Below are positions 16,479 through 24,908 of a stretch of DNA of 64,000 nt, one piece after another. Location: assembly GCA_002471665.1 (NCBI GenBank), contig DKQK01000040.1, positions 62,001 through 126,000 on the forward strand, in the 5' to 3' direction. Position 1 is the stretch's first letter, and the number at the start of each line of letters is the position of its first letter. This DNA is from Gammaproteobacteria bacterium UBA7310 (GTDB lineage Bacteria; Pseudomonadota; Gammaproteobacteria; Pseudomonadales; Ketobacteraceae). The position numbers were made by a program, and so were the translations under genes. The notes beneath the pieces are model-generated. The model saw only the letters and a list, made by a program, of their open reading frames with translations, had not been told where the DNA came from and ran no database searches.

Positions 16479-17426
16479 TCAATCGCTACGCAGGTGTTGT
16501 TTGCAAAATTCCGCCGCGCCCTTTATGGGAACATCCTGGGCGTGGCTTAGTGCCACCGGTATTGCCCTAAGCCGGTCAATATACTCATTTTTCTTATCAA
16601 TAAAGTGTATGTGTTCCTGCTGTCTGAAGAAATCACCCAGTTTGGGGGGAATACCGCCGGCAACAATGATGCCCCCCCAGGCCAGATACTGCAGGGCGAG
16701 ATTACCGGCTTCGGCGTACACCGCTTGTGTAAACAGTTGCATGCACTGAGCGGCTTTGCCGCTTGGGTCGGCCAGTGCACTGCTACCCAGGGTATCGTTA
16801 TCCGGTGCGGATTCGCCCGGGAACAGGCTCTCATACAAGCGTCCGAATCCGGATCCTGAAAACCAGTTTTCCCAGCTGGGAGCGTAATCATGCTGTTGCC
16901 AGTGTCGATGGAGCAATTCCGCGCTTTGCCGGCTGAAGGGGGCGAAGGTTTTGTGTCCACCTTCAGTGCCCTGAATGATAAAGGTTCCCTGGTGGGGGAT
17001 GATGCAGGCCTGACCCAGGCCGGTACCGGGGCTGATGACCACGACGGGCTGGTGAAAATTCAGACTTTCACCCCGGAGCATTTCCAGTCTGGCCCGGAGT
17101 GCCGGAGAGGTGAGCCCCCAGGCGGTGGCCTGCAAATCGTTCAGGACGGTGACGCGGGACAGATTATAGTGTCGCTGCAGGTGCTCACCATCAATCAGCC
17201 AATTGAGATTGGTCATTTGGCAGCGTATGGCGTTATCGACGGGGCCGGCCACGGCCAATACGGCAGCCGTGGGTGGGGGCTGCTGCCGGAGAAACTGCTC
17301 GATTACGGTTTCAAAACAGTCATAATCGGCATTCACCACCAGGCTCTCTGCGATCAGCTCGCCAGCCTGATTCATTAACGCCAGTTGCGTTTTGGTGCCG
17401 CCCACATCGGCCAGTAGTGCAATCAT
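16479..17426 (-). CDS. glk: Glucokinase
   Basis: ATP-dependent kinase of free glucose, giving glucose-6-phosphate; 315 residues from ATG 17426. This start is preferred over 17495 because AGGAG lies 12 nt upstream and because the family phosphate-binding motif 'LLADVGGTKTQLAL' then begins at residue 4, as in E. coli-type Glk. Further signatures are 'AVAGPVDN', 'LNDLQATAWGL' and 'VISPGTGLGQA'. Its position fits the neighbourhood: glucose freed by amylase and MalQ action on glycogen would be phosphorylated here. It lies directly upstream of hoxF on the same strand and could be part of the same transcript. Confidence 0.92.
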   Translation of the reverse strand: MIALLADVGGTKTQLALMNQAGELIAESLVVNADYDCFETVIEQFLRQQPPPTAAVLAVAGPVDNAIRCQMTNLNWLIDGEHLQRHYNLSRVTVLNDLQATAWGLTSPALRARLEMLRGESLNFHQPVVVISPGTGLGQACIIPHQGTFIIQGTEGGHKTFAPFSRQSAELLHRHWQQHDYAPSWENWFSGSGFGRLYESLFPGESAPDNDTLGSSALADPSGKAAQCMQLFTQAVYAEAGNLALQYLAWGGIIVAGGIPPKLGDFFRQQEHIHFIDKKNEYIDRLRAIPVALSHAQDVPIKGAAEFCKQHLRSD

Positions 17427-17509
17427 GTCGCCAACAAACTCCTGCTGTAAGTGCGCCGATTCTTGCATGCAATTGATCGCATTGATCGACGTCAAACGCT
17501 TTGAAATGA

Positions 17510-17539
17510 TTGTTTGGTGAAATTCCAGTTTGCCATAAT
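17510..17539 (+). promoter_or_regulatory. Possible sigma70-type promoter of glgP
   Basis: TTGTTT (17510-17515), an 18-bp spacer and CATAAT (17534-17539) lie about 30 bp before the glgP ATG, in the divergent gap to glk. The match is by eye only and the -35 is weak. Confidence 0.35.
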
Positions 17540-17569
17540 ACTAGTACTAAATCTGCCAGGACTTAAGTC

Positions 17570-20128
17570 ATGCCCGGAACACTCTATAGTATCGAAGTCC
17601 AACCCAAGATTCCCCAGGCTTTGCAGCGCCTGGATGAACTTGCCAATAACCTGATTTACAGCTGGGACCGGCAAATCCGGGGGCTGTTCTTTCGCCTGGA
17701 TCGGGAGTTGTGGGAGCGTACGGGACACAACCCCAAGCTGTTCTTGCGCCGGATTGACCAACGCAAGCTGGAAGAAGCGGCGGATGATCCCGTATACATG
17801 CAGGATTACGCCAAGGTTATATCCATTTATGATGCCTACCTCAAAGCCAAAAGTAACAAGGTGGTGCGCAAGCTGATAAATCCGCAGTCGGATCTGATTT
17901 CCTACTCCTGCGCTGAGTTCGGTTTGCATGAAAGTGTGCCCATTTATTCCGGTGGCCTGGGTATTCTGGCCGGTGACCATTGCAAGGCGGCCAGCGATAT
18001 GGGCTTGCCTTTTGTGGCAGTGGGCATGCTGTATCGCCAAGGTTACTTTACCCAGCAAATCGACAGCCATGGCAACCAGTTGGCGCAATATAAACCTTCC
18101 CGGTTTCTGGACTTGCCGGTGCAACCGGCACAGGATGAAACGGGAACTGCCATCCAGGTGAGCATTCAGGTGCCCGGACGTTCCGTTGATCTCAAGGTTT
18201 GGGTGGCCAGGGTGGGGCACAATCACCTGTATCTGCTGGACAGCGACCTGGCCAGTAACCAGGATGAGGATCGCCGCATCACGTATCAGCTTTACGGTGG
18301 CGACGCCACCAATCGGCTGCTGCAGGAGATGGTACTGGGCATTGGCGGGGTGCGGGCCAAGCGGGCCATGGGGTTGACCCCTTCCGTCTGGCACATCAAT
18401 GAGGGGCATGCAGCGTTTCAGGTGCTGGAGCGGTGTCGCGAGTTGGTGGCTGGCGGCTTACCTTTTGCAGCGGCACTGGAAGCGGTGGCCGCCAATACGG
18501 TTTTCACCACCCATACGCCGGTGCCCGCAGGCCACGATATCTTTGATCATCGACTGATTGAATTTTACTTTTCCGAGTATGTTGCCGAACTGGGCATCAG
18601 TATGGAGCATTTTCTCAGTCTGGGCGCCAGCCCGGTCAACAGTCATGGTTTCAACATGACCGCCCTGGCACTGCGGGGTTCCCGTTATCACAATGGTGTC
18701 AGCCGCATCCATGGTCAGGTGGCTTCCGAAATGGAGCGCTATATCTGGCCTCAAATTGAGCCGGAAGAAAACCCCATCCGCTATGTTACCAATGGGGTTC
18801 ACGTTCCCACCTTTCTGGCCAATGAGTGGGTGAATATGTTCGATCTGCAGTTTGGCGGTGGCTGGCGTACAGAGTTGCTGAACCCTGATTTCTGGCGTAA
18901 AACCTGGGACATTCCCTACCACAGCTTCTGGAGCGTACGGCAATCGCTGAAGGCCAAAATGCTGGAAGCGGTTTACGATCGCAGCGTGGAACAACAGCGC
19001 CGAAACGGTATCAGTGAATCGCAGATCCGGCGTCTGACCCGCTACATCAAGCCCCGCAAAACCGACATTCTCACCATTGGTTTTGCCCGTCGTTTTGCCA
19101 CTTACAAACGGGCTACCCTCATCTTTTCTGATCGGGAGCGGCTCTCCCGACTGCTTAACGATCCGGAAAAACCGATGGTCTTGATCTTTGCCGGCAAGGC
19201 CCATCCCAGTGATCACCCGGGGCAGGAATTCATTCGTCAGATCCATCACTATGCCCACGATCCGGAATTTGAGGGCCGTATTATTCTATTGGAAGACTAT
19301 GACATGGCGCTGGCCAGAAAGCTGGTTACCGGTGTGGATGTATGGTTGAACAACCCGGCTTACCCGCTGGAAGCCAGTGGTACCTCAGGTCAGAAGGCAG
19401 GCATCAACGGGGTGCTGAATCTGAGTGTACTGGACGGCTGGTGGGATGAAGGCTACAACGGTAAGAACGGTTGGGCGATCACGCCGCACGGGCCACAGTT
19501 TTCCCCGGATTTTCGCGATCGGGAAGAGGCCAATGAGCTGATGGATGTGGTGGAAAATGAAGTAATCCCCCTGTATTACGCACGTGATGGCCATGGTTTT
19601 TCCGTGGAGTGGATCGAGAAGAGCAAGAACGCCATGGAAACCCTGATCCCCGCATTCAATGCGCAACGCATGGTGATGGACTATGTCCGGGATTTTTACA
19701 ACCCGGCCATTGCTCACGGTCAGGCGCTGTGGGGTAATGATTTCAGCAAGGCCAAAGAGCTGGCAGACTGGAAACACCGGGTGCGGGAGTGCTGGCCCCA
19801 TGTTCACGCCCAACGCATTGATGAACCATCGGACACCATGTTCCGGGATGAAACCTTTGAGGTAAAGGTCGCCGTTGATCTGGCAGGCTTGTCCGCATCG
19901 GACATCACCGTGGATTGTCTGGTGGGAACGCTGGACTGGGATGGGCAGTTTGAGCGGCACTCCTGTTTTCAGTTGGGTACCGATGAGCAGCAGCATGACG
20001 GCAAGACGGTCTATTCGTTATCGGTCACCCTGGCAGACAGTGGTAAACAGTGCTACAAACTTCGAGTTTATCCCTACCACACCAGTTTAGGGCAGCGATT
20101 TGAAACCGGCGCCATGCTGTGGTTGTAG
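17570..20128 (+). CDS. glgP: Alpha-glucan (glycogen) phosphorylase, DUF3417 type
   Basis: Releases glucose-1-phosphate from the non-reducing ends of glycogen. At 852 residues it is the longer phosphorylase subtype that starts with a DUF3417-like domain ('LDELANNLIYSWDRQIRGLFFRLDRELWERTGHNP'). The catalytic core shows 'CAEFGLHESVPIYSGGLGILAGDH', 'WHINEGHAAF' and 'TTHTPVPAGHD'. The pyridoxal phosphate lysine is Lys609 in 'EASGTSGQKAGING'. A carboxyl beta-rich extension of about 90 residues follows. It stands alone on the plus strand, divergent from glk and convergent with malQ, so release of glucose-1-phosphate is transcribed separately from the synthesis genes. Confidence 0.93.
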   Translation: MPGTLYSIEVQPKIPQALQRLDELANNLIYSWDRQIRGLFFRLDRELWERTGHNPKLFLRRIDQRKLEEAADDPVYMQDYAKVISIYDAYLKAKSNKVVRKLINPQSDLISYSCAEFGLHESVPIYSGGLGILAGDHCKAASDMGLPFVAVGMLYRQGYFTQQIDSHGNQLAQYKPSRFLDLPVQPAQDETGTAIQVSIQVPGRSVDLKVWVARVGHNHLYLLDSDLASNQDEDRRITYQLYGGDATNRLLQEMVLGIGGVRAKRAMGLTPSVWHINEGHAAFQVLERCRELVAGGLPFAAALEAVAANTVFTTHTPVPAGHDIFDHRLIEFYFSEYVAELGISMEHFLSLGASPVNSHGFNMTALALRGSRYHNGVSRIHGQVASEMERYIWPQIEPEENPIRYVTNGVHVPTFLANEWVNMFDLQFGGGWRTELLNPDFWRKTWDIPYHSFWSVRQSLKAKMLEAVYDRSVEQQRRNGISESQIRRLTRYIKPRKTDILTIGFARRFATYKRATLIFSDRERLSRLLNDPEKPMVLIFAGKAHPSDHPGQEFIRQIHHYAHDPEFEGRIILLEDYDMALARKLVTGVDVWLNNPAYPLEASGTSGQKAGINGVLNLSVLDGWWDEGYNGKNGWAITPHGPQFSPDFRDREEANELMDVVENEVIPLYYARDGHGFSVEWIEKSKNAMETLIPAFNAQRMVMDYVRDFYNPAIAHGQALWGNDFSKAKELADWKHRVRECWPHVHAQRIDEPSDTMFRDETFEVKVAVDLAGLSASDITVDCLVGTLDWDGQFERHSCFQLGTDEQQHDGKTVYSLSVTLADSGKQCYKLRVYPYHTSLGQRFETGAMLWL

Positions 20129-20138
20129 AGAGCTTTGC

Positions 20139-20152
20139 CCGGGTTAACCCGG
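20139..20152. terminator. GC-rich palindrome between convergent glgP and malQ
   Basis: CCGGGTTAACCCGG is a perfect 14-bp palindrome able to form a 5-bp stem with a 4-base loop. It overlaps the malQ stop codon and lies 11 bp after the glgP stop. There is no T-tract on either side, so a terminator role is only a guess. Confidence 0.3.
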
Positions 20153-21604
20153 TTGGCGTGAATACAGCACGTTGAGGGCTTTCATGCGGTCGGCAAGGCC
20201 TGCGTCTACCTGATCCCAGTGAAAGCGCCAGCGCCAATTGCCGTCCGTGGTGCCCGGTGTGTTCATGCGATGCTGTGCATCCAATTCCAGCAGATCCTGA
20301 AACGGCATCATGGCCCAGCGGGCGGGCGATGCCAGCGCGCTCTTGATCAGCGGCCAGGGCATGGGTTCGTTAGGGTGCGCGAAGTATTGGTTGATGCGCT
20401 CCCTGAGCGGTTCCGGCAGGCCCTGGTACCAACCCAGTGTGGTGTTGTTGTCGTGGGTTCCGGTATAAATGACGGTGTCACGGGTGTGATTGTGGGGTAG
20501 GTACGGATTCTTGCCATCGCTGTCAAAGGCAAACTGCAGAATCTTCATGCCCGGCAGGCCATAGCGTTTGCGCAGTGCAATCACATCTTCAGTGATGATG
20601 CCCAGGTCTTCTGCAATCAACGGTAGTTCGCTGCGTTCCGCCAGCAATGCTTCAAACAGTTCGGTGCCGGGTGAGGTGACCCAGCGACCGTTCATGGCAG
20701 TGGGTTCGTCAGCGGGAATTTCCCAGTACGCCACAAAACCCCGAAAATGATCGATGCGGATGGCATCGTACAGCTCCAGGTTATACTGCAGACGCTGCTT
20801 CCACCAGTGAAACCCCGATGTCCGGTGCGCTTCCCAGTGGTAGATGGGATTGCCCCAGCGTTGTCCGGTCGACGAAAAATAATCCGGCGGTACGCCGGCA
20901 ATCACCTGAGAGCTGCCATCTTCATGTAGCTTGAACAGGTGACGATTGGCCCACACATCGGCACTGTCCGCCGAGACAAAAATGGGCAAGTCACCAAAAA
21001 CCAGAATATCCCGCTCGTTGGCATACTGTTTCAGGCTTTGCCATTGGCGATGAAAAAGAAACTGTATAAATTGTTCCAGTTCAATTTCATGCTGGTGTTC
21101 TTTACAGAACGTCCGGATTGCGACCTCATCGCGATCTCTCAGTGGCTGGGGCCAGTGCTGCCAATGCCGGGGATACTGGTGCTTAATCACTGTAAACAGG
21201 CTGGCATCCTGCAGCCAGGGTGTGGCCTGCTGGTAGGCCGCAAATGCTTTTGCCAGTGGCTTGCAGTTGTTATCCTGCAGCCACTCAAAGGCATGAACCA
21301 GTGCCAGCCGGTGCTGATTTTGGGTTGCCACCGGCTTGTTGTAGACGGGTAATTCAAGTGCCTGAAGCTGTGCAATATCAATAAAAGAGGGGTTGCCTGA
21401 AAAAGCCGAGATGCTGTTGTAGGGGGAGCCATCCGCCACCGGGCACAGGGGGAGTATCTGCCAGACACCAAACCCGCCCAACTGCAACCAGTTGATCCAG
21501 TTGCAGGCCTCCTGGCCGAACGAACCATGGTGTTGTTTGCCGGGGAGTGAGGTGGGGTGAAGTATGACGCCGGACAGTCGCTGGTTGAGTATCCCCTTGG
21601 GCAT
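20144..21604 (-). CDS. malQ: 4-alpha-glucanotransferase MalQ
   Basis: GH77 disproportionating enzyme, 486 residues, of the compact plant D-enzyme/bacterial type. It transfers alpha-1,4-glucan segments between chains and releases glucose. Signatures are 'GVILHPTSLPGKQHHGSFG', the nucleophile region 'AIRIDHFRGFVAYWEIP', the acid/base region 'LIAEDLG' and 'YTGTHDNNTTLGWYQG'. It is the last gene of a leftward glgC-GH57-malQ run, 3 bp after the GH57 gene. With phosphorylase it lets short maltodextrins be lengthened and degraded again, and the glucose it frees would go to glucokinase. Confidence 0.95.
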   Translation of the reverse strand: MPKGILNQRLSGVILHPTSLPGKQHHGSFGQEACNWINWLQLGGFGVWQILPLCPVADGSPYNSISAFSGNPSFIDIAQLQALELPVYNKPVATQNQHRLALVHAFEWLQDNNCKPLAKAFAAYQQATPWLQDASLFTVIKHQYPRHWQHWPQPLRDRDEVAIRTFCKEHQHEIELEQFIQFLFHRQWQSLKQYANERDILVFGDLPIFVSADSADVWANRHLFKLHEDGSSQVIAGVPPDYFSSTGQRWGNPIYHWEAHRTSGFHWWKQRLQYNLELYDAIRIDHFRGFVAYWEIPADEPTAMNGRWVTSPGTELFEALLAERSELPLIAEDLGIITEDVIALRKRYGLPGMKILQFAFDSDGKNPYLPHNHTRDTVIYTGTHDNNTTLGWYQGLPEPLRERINQYFAHPNEPMPWPLIKSALASPARWAMMPFQDLLELDAQHRMNTPGTTDGNWRWRFHWDQVDAGLADRMKALNVLYSRQPG

Positions 21605-21607
21605 GAA

Positions 21608-23311
21608 TTAACCTTGCCCTCTGCGCATAACACCGTCGTTTTCCTGCGCGCCGCCACCACGGCTGATCACATGCTCCAATTCAGGTGGCGCCGGTTCATC
21701 CAGAAATCGATACAGATTCCTCAAGTGAGCCCGGTACAGCTGATCGAAGTCGGCCACGGATTCTGCCGGATTGTAATCGCCAAACCACCAGAACCAATCG
21801 GAGCCCTCGCAAATGGCCAGTTGCTCTTCTGCCCGCTGCGCGATTTCCGGTGCCAGCCGGCCACTGGCCATCACCCGATCGAAATCGTCTTTCGCTTTGC
21901 AGAGCAAATCCCAGGCTCTGTTTTTGGCGGGGTCACCAATCCAGGTGGAGAAGGTCCCATAGACCCAGCTGCCTGCCACCAACGAGGGTAGGCGCGTACT
22001 ATCGTTGTGGTACTTCAGGTAATCCCTGAATGTGGTGAGCTGGATTTTGGGGTGCTCCACCAGACGGGAGTACAGCTGCTTCAGGAAGTGGTAACCATTG
22101 TGGGGGTAGTATTCCCAGCAGTTTTCACCATCAAGGATAATGGGCACCACGGTATCCTGCCGGTAATTGCAGGCTGAGCGGATATTCTCAATATGGTGGA
22201 TAAGATTATTGACGGCGTCATGTTCGTTCCAGCCGGAATAGGTGAAGCCAATCAGGTCCGACAGATTGTCGTCCCGAAAGAAACAGGTCACTGAATTTTC
22301 CCGCAGCCGAAAGCCATGATGGATACACAGATTCTCCAACTTGTTGGCGTGTTTACTGTTTCCCAGCACACCGCCACCGCTGGCGGTCCATTGAAAGGGG
22401 ATTTCCGCCAGCAGCTCCAGGGTCGCCTCGCTGAGTGCACCTTCTGATGGCCAGCAACCAACCGGCTTGAAGCCGAAGTGTTGCACAAAGGTGTCGATTC
22501 CCTTGCGCAGATGACGTATCGCTCGTTCACGGCCGTCGGGATAGCCGTCACGCTGTGGTAACAGCGCATCCGGCATGGCTTCAAGGGTGGATTTGAAATC
22601 CAGCATCAATGGCAGAATGGGGTGTTTGTCCGGTGTAACACTGATTTCCATCTGCCCGCTTTCAGCCAGATGGCGGTAACGGGGAACCACCGATCGAATC
22701 AGGGTATCAATCACACCCAGTAACTCACGACGATCCTTACTGGTAAAGCCTCTGGCTTTTCGAATCAGCCGCTGAATGGTTTCGTTCTCCATGCGCACGG
22801 TTTCACCCATCCACACCAGGTGATACCACACCAGCAGATCAAAAAAGAATTGCTCGTCCAGATAATTCAGGTAACCCGGTTTATGCAGAGCCTGGCGGGC
22901 GAGCTGCACCAGATCCCTGAATGGCGGAAATCGCTCGATCAAGCGCTTTTCGTTGGCGCGGATGCATTGCCGGGCAATGAACAGACGCAGGGATTCGGTG
23001 GGGCCGATGGTGGCCATGGCCAGCGTCGCCAGCAGACGATCATTAAAGGGTTCACCCTGATTGAAGTAGCGGTCAAATTGTTGAATGTAATCGTCTATTT
23101 GATCCAGCAGCACCGGAGTAAAGTTCACCACCACCCGGCTTTGGGGAACCTGCTCCACCACCGCCGCCATATCCGCGTAATCCTTGATAGCATGGAGATA
23201 GGTCCAGGGCAGGCGCACGTTGTGGGTGAATTGATCCTGATACTGCGGTTGATGCATATGCCAGCACAGAACCACATTCACCTTGGGATGATCATCGATT
23301 TTATGCGACAT
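21608..23311 (-). CDS. Glycoside hydrolase family 57 (alpha-amylase/glucanotransferase)
   Basis: A 567-residue GH57 protein. The family opening is 'CWHMHQPQYQD', with the HxHQP sugar-binding motif. Other visible family stretches are 'VVVNFTPVLLDQIDDYI', 'GCWPSEGALSEATLELLAE' and 'ILDGENCWEYYPHNGYHFL', the last probably near the catalytic site. No signal peptide is present, so it acts on internal glycogen or maltodextrin in the cytosol. Whether it is an amylase, pullulanase or transferase cannot be decided from sequence. It overlaps glgC by 11 bp and is followed by malQ after 3 bp, which places it firmly in glycogen turnover. Confidence 0.92.
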   Translation of the reverse strand: MSHKIDDHPKVNVVLCWHMHQPQYQDQFTHNVRLPWTYLHAIKDYADMAAVVEQVPQSRVVVNFTPVLLDQIDDYIQQFDRYFNQGEPFNDRLLATLAMATIGPTESLRLFIARQCIRANEKRLIERFPPFRDLVQLARQALHKPGYLNYLDEQFFFDLLVWYHLVWMGETVRMENETIQRLIRKARGFTSKDRRELLGVIDTLIRSVVPRYRHLAESGQMEISVTPDKHPILPLMLDFKSTLEAMPDALLPQRDGYPDGRERAIRHLRKGIDTFVQHFGFKPVGCWPSEGALSEATLELLAEIPFQWTASGGGVLGNSKHANKLENLCIHHGFRLRENSVTCFFRDDNLSDLIGFTYSGWNEHDAVNNLIHHIENIRSACNYRQDTVVPIILDGENCWEYYPHNGYHFLKQLYSRLVEHPKIQLTTFRDYLKYHNDSTRLPSLVAGSWVYGTFSTWIGDPAKNRAWDLLCKAKDDFDRVMASGRLAPEIAQRAEEQLAICEGSDWFWWFGDYNPAESVADFDQLYRAHLRNLYRFLDEPAPPELEHVISRGGGAQENDGVMRRGQG

Positions 23312-24563
23312 TGGAGAGTGCTTTTCCTAACATCTCTGAGGATACGAGAACAATGCCATTGGGTGAAACGTAAAATTGTTTGGCATCCTGTTCGCGATCG
23401 TAACCGATCACGGTACCGGGTGGGATTTTGCAGTCCCGATCAATGATGACCCGTCGCAGTCGGCAGTTGCGTCCAATTTCAACATTAGGAAGAATAACCG
23501 TGTCTTTTATTTTTGAATAACTGTGAATGCGTACGTTATTGGACAGCAGTGAGCGTTTAACCGTGCTCCCGGAGACAATACAGCCACCGGACACCAGTGA
23601 GTCCACCGCCATGCCGCGCCGGTTGTCGTCATCAAATACGAACTTTGCCGGCGGCAGTTGTTCCTGGTAGGTCCAGATCGGCCAGGTTTGATCATAGAGG
23701 TTCAGTTCCGGGGTTACCGACAGCAAGTCCATATTGGCATCAAAGTAGCTGTCGATGGTGCCGACGTCGCGCCAGTATGCCGTATTACCCGTATTGCTGT
23801 CTGAAAAAGGAAAGGCTGCCACCTTCAGTCGGCCCACCGCGTTGGGAATAATGTTTTTGCCGAAATCATGGGCGCTGTTGGTCAGTTCGGCGTCTTCAAT
23901 CAACAATGTTTCCAGCAATTTTTTGGGGAAGATGTAGATCCCCATGGAGGCCAGGCTGACATCATTTTTACCGGGAACGGTGGCGGGTTGATCGGGTTTT
24001 TCCTGAAAGGTTTGCACCCAGTTGCTGCTGTCCACCGACATCACCCCGAACTCACGGGCAGCGGCAATCGGGACCTCTATGCAGCCCACCGTAATGTCTG
24101 CTCCTATTTCAATATGATGTTGAATCATAAGGGCATAATTCATTTTATAGATATGATCGCCGGCCAGGATCAGTACATAATCCGGGTGCACCATATCGAT
24201 GATATCCAGATTCTGGTAAACCGCGTCTGCAGTTCCGGTGTACCAGGAATCTTTCACTCTTTGTTGCGCCGGCAACAGCTCTACGAACTCACCCAGTTCG
24301 GGGCGCAGAAAACTCCAGCCTTTTTGGATGTGGGTATTCAGTGAATGGGATTTGTATTGCGTCAGGATACTGATCTGGCGAATGCCGGAGTTGATGCAAT
24401 TGGACAGCGGAAAATCGATGGTTCTGAATTTCCCCCCAAAAGGCACTGCGGGTTTGGAGTGCCAGCGGGTTAGGGATTGCAGGCGCGTGCCGCTGCCACC
24501 GGCGAGAATCAACGCCAGGGTGTGTGTCATATTGCCAAAATAGGGATGTGCCGATCCAAACAT
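23301..24563 (-). CDS. glgC: Glucose-1-phosphate adenylyltransferase GlgC
   Basis: Makes ADP-glucose, the committed step of bacterial glycogen synthesis, from ATP and glucose-1-phosphate. It has 420 residues from ATG 24563; an internal ATG at 24530 (MTHTLALILAGG) would give 409 and is equally plausible, as neither has a clear ribosome-binding site. The nucleotidyltransferase motif 'LILAGGSGTRLQSLT' is followed by 'HSKPAVPFGGKFRTIDFPLSN', 'ILAGDHIYKMNY' and 'FQEKPDQP'; the carboxyl left-handed beta-helix includes 'NVEIGRNCRLRRVIID'. It is the first gene of a leftward run, divergent from glgB. The enzyme is normally allosterically controlled by glycolytic intermediates. Confidence 0.95.
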   Translation of the reverse strand: MFGSAHPYFGNMTHTLALILAGGSGTRLQSLTRWHSKPAVPFGGKFRTIDFPLSNCINSGIRQISILTQYKSHSLNTHIQKGWSFLRPELGEFVELLPAQQRVKDSWYTGTADAVYQNLDIIDMVHPDYVLILAGDHIYKMNYALMIQHHIEIGADITVGCIEVPIAAAREFGVMSVDSSNWVQTFQEKPDQPATVPGKNDVSLASMGIYIFPKKLLETLLIEDAELTNSAHDFGKNIIPNAVGRLKVAAFPFSDSNTGNTAYWRDVGTIDSYFDANMDLLSVTPELNLYDQTWPIWTYQEQLPPAKFVFDDDNRRGMAVDSLVSGGCIVSGSTVKRSLLSNNVRIHSYSKIKDTVILPNVEIGRNCRLRRVIIDRDCKIPPGTVIGYDREQDAKQFYVSPNGIVLVSSEMLGKALSNVA

Positions 24564-24908
24564 GATAAACCCGTATTGGTGCTAGATGTGGTACATCACC
24601 AAATCCACATAAATGGTAACTGACGATAATGGACATCTTACATGACAAGCATGCTACATTGCCCCATGCATTAACTGATCCAAATCAATGGTGCTGTCAG
24701 TCAATGAGTGATTCTCTGAAACTAGAACCAAACCGGATGAATTCAAAATAACAATCGGTTATATAACGGTATAGGAAGTTTGATGTTATTGTTTCTTCCT
24801 TTGCCGGCAGGGCTGATCGGATGTTTTGTGTGCGGCGTCCGCACAAGGTCCGCTATCCCGCACAAGGCTCGCTATCGCTATATAGGAATCAAGGAATCCA
24901 TTGTTCTT
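24564..24908. other. Divergent glgC/glgB control region
   Basis: About 345 bp without a convincing gene separate the two opposed glycogen operons and should hold both promoters. The part next to glgC is AT-rich. An AT-rich block with 'TATATAACGGTATAGG' lies near 24760-24775. A 19-bp direct repeat (24839-24876) sits just before glgB. The glgB frame is open back to 24780, but that extension has no family similarity, so I treat it as non-coding leader. I could not assign -35/-10 pairs with confidence. Confidence 0.6.
24839..24876 (+). repeat. Tandem 19-bp direct repeat in the glgB leader
   Basis: Two adjacent copies, CCGCACAAGGTCCGCTATC and CCGCACAAGGCTCGCTATC, differ only by a TC/CT swap at positions 11-12. 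They end 32 bp before the glgB ATG. They could be an operator or an RNA-level control element, or a chance duplication; no family was recognised. Confidence 0.7.

Noticed and set aside
17492..18409. Open frame of about 305 codons opposite the start of glgP
   Set aside because: It overlaps a clear phosphorylase gene in antisense; the translation is His, Gly and Gln rich with no recognisable fold.
18458..19258. Open frame of about 266 codons opposite glgP
   Set aside because: It lies inside the well-conserved phosphorylase gene and shows no domain signature or ribosome-binding site.
24780..24908. Longer glgB starting at 24780
   Set aside because: The extra 43 residues are hydrophobic then basic and have no family similarity. 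The ATG at 24909 gives the usual length, and the region holds a direct repeat typical of control DNA.
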